From Acinetobacter sp. ANC 3781 (GTDB lineage Bacteria; Pseudomonadota; Gammaproteobacteria; Pseudomonadales; Moraxellaceae), in the NCBI RefSeq assembly GCF_004331285.1, contig NZ_SJOH01000011.1:56312-120311 (forward strand): DNA of 64,000 nt, written 5' to 3'. How positions within the stretch are numbered: the first letter of the stretch is position 1; every line of letters starts with the position of its first letter. The notes beneath the pieces are model-generated. The model searched no databases, was not told where the DNA came from, and saw only the letters and a list, made by a program, of their open reading frames with translations. Of this stretch, positions 57,490 to 64,000 are shown piece after piece. A program made the position numbers and the translations under genes.

Positions 57490-57574
57490 GGGTATTCCTA
57501 AGCGCTAAATAAATGTCCTACTTTAACAAATTCCTAAAATCGAGAGATAGTTTTTCGATTCTTAAAAGACATTT

Positions 57575-58126
57575 TTATAACACGATATTTAATAATGGCG
57601 CAGTGAAAATGATACCAGTTGCGACCAACACCCCAATTAGTGCACCCACAATCACATCACTTGGATAATGTAATCCTAAAACCATACGGGATATTGCAAC
57701 CAAAAACGTAAAAGGCAACATTAAAACCAATAACATCGGCTGAATATAGCCCATCACTATACTCGCCATGACAGCATGTAAGGTATGTCCAGACGGGAAA
57801 CTAAAGTGATCTAGCGGTTGCTCTTGCAATAGAACCACTTGATGAACTTGGTAAGGACGGGGGCGTGTGGTTTTTTGTTTTAAGATTTTGTAAATTGCAG
57901 TTCCTATAGATCCACTGATCAGGATATATAGCAACTGCTCAATATAGAATTTATCTTCCAATACCCACAGACTGGCCAACATCAGGCACCAAAACAAACC
58001 ATTGCCAAGACGACTAATGATCTTAAAAAAATGGGCAACCGTATGTGAATGTGAAAAATGATTCAGATACATACATCCTTTTAAGTCGAGATCTAACATC
58101 GTTATTATTGCTTTTTTTAATTTCAT
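57575..58126 (-). CDS. PAP2-family membrane phosphatase
   Basis: A 183-residue integral membrane acid phosphatase. The three PAP2 motifs are present: KTTRPRP, FPSGHT and SRMVLGLHYPSD. About five membrane helices. Such enzymes hydrolyse phosphatidate, undecaprenyl diphosphate or phosphatidylglycerol phosphate. It starts after GGAGAAT and lies 31 bases after the glycosyltransferase gene on the same strand, so the pair may act on one lipid pathway. Confidence 0.9.
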   Translation of the reverse strand: MKLKKAIITMLDLDLKGCMYLNHFSHSHTVAHFFKIISRLGNGLFWCLMLASLWVLEDKFYIEQLLYILISGSIGTAIYKILKQKTTRPRPYQVHQVVLLQEQPLDHFSFPSGHTLHAVMASIVMGYIQPMLLVLMLPFTFLVAISRMVLGLHYPSDVIVGALIGVLVATGIIFTAPLLNIVL

Positions 58127-58157
58127 GATGATTCTCCTTTAAGCTTCTGCTTTAAAT

Positions 58158-59441
58158 TCAGGATGTCATTTTTATCTCTCTAGCAACACCATACAGTGCC
58201 TGCTCGAACTGCCGGACCGGATGCTGCCATCCTACATTTAACACTGTTTCGCGGGCTTGAATTCCCATAATTTTCAACTGTTGATTATTCGGTAAGTGAT
58301 GAATTGACTGAATCAGTTTATCTATTTGCCCTAAAGGACTTAACCAACCAGTTTCACCATTTTTCACATGCAAATGCGCACTGGCATAATCATAAGCAAT
58401 CACAGGCAAACCACTGGCCATCGCCTCAAGTACCACATTACCAAAGGTTTCAACTTGGCTAGCAAATACAAAAACATTGGCACTTGCATAGGCCTGCGCT
58501 AAATTTAACCCGGTTAAATTCCCCATAAAAATGACATCATGACCTTCACAGAGCACTTCCAGACGACTTCGATCTGGTCCATCCCCTACAATCACAAGTT
58601 TTATATTCTGTTGGGATGTTTGCTTCATTGCTATATAGGCATTCACCACTACCTCAACCTCCTTCTCGGGAGATAACCGTCCTACATAGAGCATGACCCT
58701 AGTCTCTGAAGTAGCCTTCCACTGTTGACGTAAAGCATCTGAGCTATGGTCTGGAGAAAAGCATGCAACATCCACGCCACGCCCAACAATAGCCAAAGGA
58801 CAACGAACACCAAACTTTCTTAAAATATATTCCGTATCTTTACTGGGAATACATGTCAGTTGTGTATTGTTATGAAACCAACGTAAATAGTGCTGGATAG
58901 GCTTAACTAAAAAAGCCAAATCGAAGAAGCGACTAAATTCTTGAAAAGGTGAATGGAAACCACTTGAAACAGGAATTCCTTTGGTTTTTGCAGTTTGTAA
59001 AACACTTAAACCCAAAGGTCCTTCGGTAACAATATGCACAACGTCCGGTACAAATTCATCCAGCGCATGTGATACTTTTAAAAATTGTGGCCAACCAAAT
59101 TGAAGATGAGGATACTTAGGAATAGATTGCGCTTTGACTAGACACTCCTTAGTCGGTAAGAAGTCGTAACATGCCTGTTGTTGCTCTGGCCGAATCAATA
59201 AAATTTTATGACCTTGTTTTTGCAGACCTTTACATAATTGTAATAAAGAGAGGGCCACTCCGTTAATTTCTGGAGGCCAAGTTTCAGTGACAACCGCTAT
59301 TTTTAGACGTGGACGAACCAGGTCATTTAAAACTTGGCTGTCGCTATAAATAACGTCTTGTTTTTTTTGCTTAAAATAAAATTGAAAACTTTCTGGAAAA
59401 TCTTGTTGTTTTAGTAGACTAGTCGCATACGAATTTGTCAT
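58158..59441 (-). CDS. GT4-family glycosyltransferase
   Basis: A 427-residue GT-B fold retaining glycosyltransferase. The N-terminal half has AVVTETWPPEINGVALSLLQLCKGL, typical of enzymes that glycosylate diacylglycerol or polyprenyl carriers (MgtA/SqdX-like), and the C-terminal half has LYVGRLSPEKEVE, VGDGPDRSRLE and the E-x7-E motif in SQVETFGNVVLEAMASGLPVIAYD. With the PAP2 phosphatase next to it, glycolipid synthesis is a reasonable inference. The product is unknown. Confidence 0.88.
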   Translation of the reverse strand: MTNSYATSLLKQQDFPESFQFYFKQKKQDVIYSDSQVLNDLVRPRLKIAVVTETWPPEINGVALSLLQLCKGLQKQGHKILLIRPEQQQACYDFLPTKECLVKAQSIPKYPHLQFGWPQFLKVSHALDEFVPDVVHIVTEGPLGLSVLQTAKTKGIPVSSGFHSPFQEFSRFFDLAFLVKPIQHYLRWFHNNTQLTCIPSKDTEYILRKFGVRCPLAIVGRGVDVACFSPDHSSDALRQQWKATSETRVMLYVGRLSPEKEVEVVVNAYIAMKQTSQQNIKLVIVGDGPDRSRLEVLCEGHDVIFMGNLTGLNLAQAYASANVFVFASQVETFGNVVLEAMASGLPVIAYDYASAHLHVKNGETGWLSPLGQIDKLIQSIHHLPNNQQLKIMGIQARETVLNVGWQHPVRQFEQALYGVAREIKMTS

Positions 59442-59623
59442 ACAACACCTATGTCATTATTTTAAACTTAGCTTAGATGCTGTTTCTTTCAGTTTGATGA
59501 TAATAAGACCTCAAATTTAATAATTAATATGTTTCTTTATTGAACTTATCTGTTTCCATGAAAAAAATACTCCCTACTCTAAGATAACTTTATAGGCCTT
59601 TACTAACATATTCCCCTGCCTAC

Positions 59624-60040
59624 CTAATATATAAGACTGACATATAAACTATCCTTATAAAGCCCTGCTGGCGTAGAGGCAGTGGGTTGTTCAGCCAATT
59701 GCACAAGCACGACAAATTTAGTTTGATCGGTTGCGGGTTGTGAGATAGGGGTATTCCATCTTGAAGATGTTGCACCCGAAATAAACATTTGTGTTCTTAT
59801 TTTACGATTTCGGTCACTAACCAGATAGCTATTTCCAGCAGGACTGGTTAAATTTCGAGAACTGAATTTAATCGCATAATTCCTATCACATGCCACTGAA
59901 AATGATGTAGCTGCCTGACTTAAGTAAGAGGAACTTAGTTGAAGTTGTGATGCTGTGGCTTTTTCAATCTGACATCGGCCAGCATAACTAAGGTTATTAA
60001 AACACATGGCTAATATAAGTAGACCTAATTTAAATTTCAT
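59624..60040 (-). CDS. spore coat U-domain protein, probable pilus tip subunit
   Basis: A 138-residue exported protein. A signal peptide ends at LSYA (residue 20). The mature part is a single spore-coat-protein-U-type domain that begins at once with GRCQI and has a second cysteine in VACDRNY, ending GLYKDSLYVSLIY. It has no N-terminal donor-strand extension, so it should sit at the pilus tip. Known archaic tips such as CsuE have two domains; this has one. It is last in the operon, 13 bases after the usher stop, with ribosome site GGAG. Confidence 0.82.
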   Translation of the reverse strand: MKFKLGLLILAMCFNNLSYAGRCQIEKATASQLQLSSSYLSQAATSFSVACDRNYAIKFSSRNLTSPAGNSYLVSDRNRKIRTQMFISGATSSRWNTPISQPATDQTKFVVLVQLAEQPTASTPAGLYKDSLYVSLIY

Positions 60041-60053
60041 TTTATTTCTCCAT

Positions 60054-62384
60054 TTATTTGCAATTAAGATTTACCACCTTATCCGCCGTATTTGGATTCT
60101 CAGTAACCATTAACTGTGCCGAACAGGTTTTTGAATCATTTGTTTTTATTTTTACATTATAAGTTTTAGGAATTAAGCCATACAAAGTAACCGTACCGTC
60201 TGATGAAATTGGATATACCTCCCCTCCATCATTATCAATATGTAATTCAGAACCCGCTATAAATATTTTATTATTAATATCCAAAGGACGGACTGTAACT
60301 TGTTTTGCATGGAAAACCGGAAAATTAATAATATAGCCGCGCTGATTAAAGGCGGTAAGCTTTTTACTTAAGTATGGAATTTTATCCTCTATCGGCAACT
60401 GATTTTGATCAAATCCAATATCGTAATTCACATAAGGAATAATATCATGAATAAATGCATAGCCTTTTTTATTGGTTTTATTTACTACTGATAACGAGCG
60501 TAAAATATCAACATCTTCATAATCACCCACACTCACAATAGAAAAAGCATTATCTACAAGTTTTGTAAAGCTTAAACTATTTTGCAACCAAACCATTCCC
60601 CCACGATAATTTAATTGTGATTCCCCATCATGCTCACCTTCTATATGATAAAAATTTAAATCACCAACATTGGTTTTTAGTCGGCCTTTCAGATTATAAA
60701 AATTCTCTTCATTTCTCCGATTTACCCCTGCTTCATATTCAAAACCAACTTGACTAGCATTACTTTTAACAAATTGTAATTTAGTATTATCATCTGTTGC
60801 ATGACTAAAATAAATGGCCTTATTATCATCAAAACTATAACTAAAAGTTAATATAGCACTGGCATCTCTCTCTTCACCAAATGAATTATAATAACTCAAC
60901 CCGAGTGTCGCTTTTCTACCCAAACGTCGATTAAAACCTATACTAAATGTTTTACGATCTTCCTGTAAAAAAGTGAAATTATCTTCAGTAATTATTGATC
61001 CTTTATGATAATTTTGCTCTGCATAATTAAAGAAAATATTTTCTAAGACAGGCACATTACTCATTCCACCATAAATTAAATGCTCAAATTTAGGATAAAC
61101 AGATACCCCATTTAGATCATCCCCTAAAAATTTAAAATTTCTTTCTGTATATTTTGAACTAGCACCTAATGAAAATCTACCAAAGTCCTTACTGGCTGAT
61201 AACCCATATGAATAATTAAATTGATTATCATGATGTGATGCCTGAACTATACTATCCAATACAACATAATGACTAATAGCTTGAGTCCACATTAACCCCA
61301 AGTTTTGTATTTTATCACTGTAGAGAAAATTAGAACCCAGCGTCGTTACATTTGATAAACCGCGCCTATAATAGAAATTAGAAAAAAAATCACGGTAATC
61401 ATCACTTTTAATATTATAATTGTAACGTAACTTACCTAATGAAATATTATATTCACTTAAATCAGGACGCAATAAACGGTTTGTGACTAATATAGGAAAA
61501 CTTTGGACACTTCTATTTCCTAAAACATCTTCGACAACAATTTGTGCATTTCCGGCTTGTTGAATTTGCGCACCGGTCTGAAGATTAAATTCACCTGGAC
61601 TGACCTTTTGACTATAAATACTTACACCATTAATATATAAATCAACGGTTGATGGAAGACGAGCACTTCCTTGTAGCGCAGGAGTATTCCAATAAATAAA
61701 ATTTGGTCTTTCTGTATAATTAGTCCCCCAACTCAAACCCGCAAACCGTAATGAATTAATAAGTGGATTAAATACAGTGGTAGTATCACCCAATGTAAGA
61801 CGTGTCATGTTACTGGGAATTTCAAAATCAATATTTGTACTTAATCGATTAAAAAACTCACCTGCTGGTGTATTTTGATAAGCAACTGAATTTCTAAAAA
61901 TCCAATAATCTTTAAAAATTCCTAAATCAGCCAAACCATTGTACGAATTATCTATTTCACCATCCATACGATTGTTTAAATAGGTTAAATCATAATTTAT
62001 AAAACCTCCGAAACTTGCTTTTTCTGGTACCGTATTCGTCTCTAATATATTTGAAGAAGATGTAAAAAGTGTAGAAGGTATTGTTAGTTTAATAGCCTGA
62101 ATGGAACTATCAAATTGAGATTGAATAGAGTCACCTGAAACCAAACAAAAATTATTTCGGGATGTTAATCGCAATAAGTTATTTATATTAATATTTCGGT
62201 TTGATAACTCATTGCATTCAACATAAAATTGCTCATTATATTTCAACAAAACTATATCGGCATTGTGATCTAAATCATTGATCCATAAGTTCGCAAAACT
62301 TTCTTCTAAATTATTTTCACTTGCATTAACATTAAAAATGAGAAATATATTTATTAATATTAAGACCCCTTGGTTTGATTTCAT
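60054..62384 (-). CDS. outer-membrane fimbrial usher, archaic (Csu-like) type
   Basis: A 776-residue usher through which pilin subunits are polymerised. A signal peptide ends near NVNA (residue 21). The N-terminal domain binds chaperone-subunit complexes. The barrel has GFINYDLTYLNNR, plug region with ARLPSTVDLYINGVSIYSQKVSPGEFNLQT and VVEDVLGNRSVQSFPILVTNRLLRPD. The C-terminal domains include the GGEVYPISSDGTVTLYGL segment. The coding sequence is strongly AT-rich compared with the core genes. Confidence 0.93.
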   Translation of the reverse strand: MKSNQGVLILINIFLIFNVNASENNLEESFANLWINDLDHNADIVLLKYNEQFYVECNELSNRNININNLLRLTSRNNFCLVSGDSIQSQFDSSIQAIKLTIPSTLFTSSSNILETNTVPEKASFGGFINYDLTYLNNRMDGEIDNSYNGLADLGIFKDYWIFRNSVAYQNTPAGEFFNRLSTNIDFEIPSNMTRLTLGDTTTVFNPLINSLRFAGLSWGTNYTERPNFIYWNTPALQGSARLPSTVDLYINGVSIYSQKVSPGEFNLQTGAQIQQAGNAQIVVEDVLGNRSVQSFPILVTNRLLRPDLSEYNISLGKLRYNYNIKSDDYRDFFSNFYYRRGLSNVTTLGSNFLYSDKIQNLGLMWTQAISHYVVLDSIVQASHHDNQFNYSYGLSASKDFGRFSLGASSKYTERNFKFLGDDLNGVSVYPKFEHLIYGGMSNVPVLENIFFNYAEQNYHKGSIITEDNFTFLQEDRKTFSIGFNRRLGRKATLGLSYYNSFGEERDASAILTFSYSFDDNKAIYFSHATDDNTKLQFVKSNASQVGFEYEAGVNRRNEENFYNLKGRLKTNVGDLNFYHIEGEHDGESQLNYRGGMVWLQNSLSFTKLVDNAFSIVSVGDYEDVDILRSLSVVNKTNKKGYAFIHDIIPYVNYDIGFDQNQLPIEDKIPYLSKKLTAFNQRGYIINFPVFHAKQVTVRPLDINNKIFIAGSELHIDNDGGEVYPISSDGTVTLYGLIPKTYNVKIKTNDSKTCSAQLMVTENPNTADKVVNLNCK

Positions 62385-62404
62385 AGAAATCCCCTAAATA
62401 AAAA

Positions 62405-63109
62405 TTATTCCATAAATTTAAGTTCTATCATTTCATTTGATTTATCTGTCTGTAATTTAACATAATAATTATTAGGATCTTGTATTTTCAACCCCTTCAG
62501 GTCATAAGAAAGGCTTTTATTAGCAAGTGCATAGCCCAATGTCTCACTTTTAAAAATTTCTTTTTTATTCGAGTCAATAATTTTCAAATTGGCAATTTGA
62601 ATATGGGAGTTTGCCTTATTCAATACAATCAACTTATCATTTTCAATATTAAATTTTAATTTAATATCATCTTGTTTCCCAATAAACAAAGGTAAATTAA
62701 AATTAAGTAAAAAAGTAATCGATGATTCTTTTACAGTTTGAGGTATTTCTTCTACCAAAACTCGCCAAGTACCCTCTTGCTTACCGGCCAATATAGATTG
62801 CGTAGGACGATTAAATCCGATCCGAATGACCTGTTTTCCATTTGGTTGCAGGATAAAACTTCTAGGATTAATAATTAATGCATCTTCTGGCTCCAATACA
62901 TCTTCCCCCTTCTTATTCTGATCCCATTTAAATGCTTTTACTTCAAAAAGTTTTTTTTCAGTTTCATTTATAGATTCAAGGGTTAAAGTCGTAGTTTTTT
63001 GCTTAGCATCATTCAATATATACATTTGAACAGGGTCTATTGAAACATCTGCCTGCACACCCGATATAAAAAAAATAAAAGTGGTTAAAAACATACTTAT
63101 ATTTTTCAT
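62405..63109 (-). CDS. periplasmic pilus chaperone, archaic (Csu-like) type
   Basis: A 234-residue PapD-like chaperone with a signal peptide (to QADV, about residue 20). The first Ig domain starts VSIDPVQMYI and contains the family motif in NPRSFILQPNGKQVIRIGFNRP. The second domain is short, typical of CsuC-like chaperones. It donates a strand to folded pilins and hands them to the usher 20 bases downstream. Confidence 0.92.
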   Translation of the reverse strand: MKNISMFLTTFIFFISGVQADVSIDPVQMYILNDAKQKTTTLTLESINETEKKLFEVKAFKWDQNKKGEDVLEPEDALIINPRSFILQPNGKQVIRIGFNRPTQSILAGKQEGTWRVLVEEIPQTVKESSITFLLNFNLPLFIGKQDDIKLKFNIENDKLIVLNKANSHIQIANLKIIDSNKKEIFKSETLGYALANKSLSYDLKGLKIQDPNNYYVKLQTDKSNEMIELKFME

Positions 63110-63141
63110 TTAATTATATCCTTATTATTTTTTATAATAAA

Positions 63142-63173
63142 AACCTAACCCAACATTTTCGTCAGGCTAGGTT
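63142..63173 (-). terminator. Intercistronic hairpin between pilin and chaperone
   Basis: On the minus strand AACCTAGCC and GGGTTAGGTT pair imperfectly over a 13-base loop, followed by TTTATTATA. A weak terminator that may reduce usher and chaperone relative to pilin. Confidence 0.55.
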
Positions 63174-63183
63174 CATTTTACTA

Positions 63184-63714
63184 TTAATAGTAAGCTTTAA
63201 TCAGGTATTTATCATTATAAATACCTGCTTTTTGTGAAGCACTTACTGCTGCATTAGTTACTTTAAGAGTAAATACGTCAGTAGCTTCACCCGCATGATT
63301 GGAATTACCTAAACCAACAGCAGCTACCTGACCTGATTTAGTAGTAATAATCGTAGTAGAAACTTTCGCAGTTGGATCTGATTCATGTTTTACAAAGGTG
63401 GTATTACTAGTACCAGCATTCGCTGTTTGTAAATTTAAAACATAAGGAGTATTTGTTGTGATTGAATAGTTAGTAGTCTGAGTTCCTCCTGCAGCACTAA
63501 GCACTATTCCTTGACCACCAGTAACAACACATTTTTTCTTAATATCCAGTGTGATTGGAATTTCTTTTTCACAGCCTAAAGTATTACACTTACTCCAATC
63601 CACAGGAGGTTTAGGATTGTAACCACCCCTTGCTGCATCATCTTCTGCAAAAACTGCTGTTGAACAAGCACCGAGTACCAATGCTGCTAATGCAGCCTGA
63701 GTCATTTTATTCAT
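63184..63714 (-). CDS. major pilin subunit of the chaperone-usher pilus
   Basis: A 176-residue exported protein. The open frame extends to 63753, but the ATG at 63714 has GGAG six bases upstream. A signal peptide ends at AVFA; an LGAC inside it could also be read as a lipobox, but cleavage after AVFA is more likely. The mature N-terminus has a donor-strand-like EIPITLDIKKK, three nearby cysteines, then a Thr-, Asn- and Ala-rich beta domain ending YLIKAYY. First gene of the operon, with AT-rich upstream DNA. Confidence 0.82.
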   Translation of the reverse strand: MNKMTQAALAALVLGACSTAVFAEDDAARGGYNPKPPVDWSKCNTLGCEKEIPITLDIKKKCVVTGGQGIVLSAAGGTQTTNYSITTNTPYVLNLQTANAGTSNTTFVKHESDPTAKVSTTIITTKSGQVAAVGLGNSNHAGEATDVFTLKVTNAAVSASQKAGIYNDKYLIKAYY

Positions 63715-63766
63715 TTTTTTCTCCATTTCTTTTTTAAAAGAATGTATATGCATAGTAGTTTTAACA

Positions 63767-63810
63767 GTTACGTTTGTAACTCTTTTTATTATGAGTAAGG
63801 TTACGTAACC
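63767..63810. promoter_or_regulatory. Paired GTTAC/GTAAC inverted repeats before the pilus operon
   Basis: GTTAC-GTTT-GTAAC (63767-63780) and GGTTACGTAACC (63799-63810) share the same half-site 53 and more bases upstream of the pilin start. They look like a double operator; the regulator is unknown. Confidence 0.45.
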
Positions 63811-64000
63811 GTAGAGTTATCTTATTACTTTTAATTTAAAAATATTAAAAAGCATTATTATTCACAATATATTTTTAATTTTTTAGTTATCATCATAAAT
63901 ATATCTAAAACCCTATTTTCATTAAGTTTTATTTTATAAAATATTGAGATACAATTTTAATTTGTTTCTAATCATGTCTAAAATAATTAGCAAAAAATAT
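63811..64000. other. AT-rich end of window
   Basis: Very AT-rich non-coding sequence upstream of the pilus operon. No ORF or repeat could be supported here. Confidence 0.6.

Noticed and set aside
59442..59623. Possible Pho box before the GT4 glycosyltransferase
   Set aside because: Two TGTCAT words occur near 59436-59457 but at 16-base spacing, not 11, and on the wrong strand for activation.
1..64000. Search for tRNA genes, CRISPR arrays, prophage genes and toxin-antitoxin or defence systems
   Set aside because: None could be supported by eye; a tRNAscan, CRISPR and defence-system search would be decisive.

Overview
The window comes from a gammaproteobacterial chromosome that is most likely Acinetobacter (species not resolved). 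This rests on protein sequences typical of that genus (LeuA of 565 aa, PiuA/PiuC, RodZ-PilF, MetX-MetW), an estimated GC content near 40 %, and on gene order such as rlmN-pilF-rodZ-ispG-hisS-yfgM-bamB-der. Almost all of it is core genome. The accessory-looking parts are the iron block (5.3-15.6 kb), a MITE-like insertion at 13.6 kb, a palindromic intergenic element at 39.5 kb and an AT-rich chaperone-usher pilus cluster at the right edge (59.6-63.8 kb). No tRNA, rRNA, CRISPR array, prophage or complete insertion sequence was seen.

Layout. (1) 1-5.2 kb: tail of a class I fumarase, a DUF2846-like lipoprotein, and the clpX, clpP and trigger factor genes. (2) 5.3-15.6 kb: iron uptake. There are three TonB-dependent receptors, each preceded by a Fur box, and two of them (Fiu/PiuA type) are each followed by a PiuC-type Fe(II)/2-oxoglutarate hydroxylase. 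The second hydroxylase is translationally coupled to an FMN-dependent alpha-hydroxy-acid oxidase. (3) 15.9-20.8 kb: leuA, metX-metW with a Sel1 protein, and rdgB. (4) 20.9-28.5 kb: an AEC transporter, tatABC, a Tat-exported PhoX phosphatase, an NRDE protein, lgt and two paralogous small membrane proteins. Both tatA and phoX carry 11-bp-phased Pho-box repeats, so PhoX and its export machine look co-regulated. (5) 28.6-36.9 kb: the translation genes thrS-infC and rpmI-rplT, usually contiguous, here separated by about 5 kb carrying an MFS transporter, a double TonB-C-domain protein, a YqaA protein, a GST, a small heat-shock protein and small membrane proteins.

(6) 36.9-39.7 kb: a 0.9 kb gene-free stretch with DnaA boxes, an acyl-CoA synthetase and a palindromic intergenic element. 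(7) 39.7-47.2 kb: darP, ptsO, rapZ, panC, panB, folK and pcnB, then comEA, mazG and an SDR oxidoreductase. (8) 47.3-57.5 kb: a phosphopantetheinyl transferase and the conserved der-bamB-yfgM-hisS-ispG-rodZ-pilF-rlmN-ndk-iscX run. (9) 57.5-64 kb: a PAP2 phosphatase, a GT4 glycosyltransferase and a four-gene archaic (Csu-like) pilus operon.

The most interesting signals are regulatory RNA and DNA elements. The thrS leader holds a hairpin whose 7-nt loop copies a tRNA-Thr anticodon loop (GGU after U33, before A37). The hsp20 leader has a sigma-32-like promoter and a ROSE-like thermosensor in which UUGCU can pair with AGGAG around a G-G mismatch. infC starts with AUU, as in E. coli. The Pho boxes at tatABC and phoX suggest a phosphate-starvation export module. 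The receptor-hydroxylase-oxidase module at 11.3-15.6 kb is the best candidate for an undescribed function, possibly modification or breakdown of an iron chelator.
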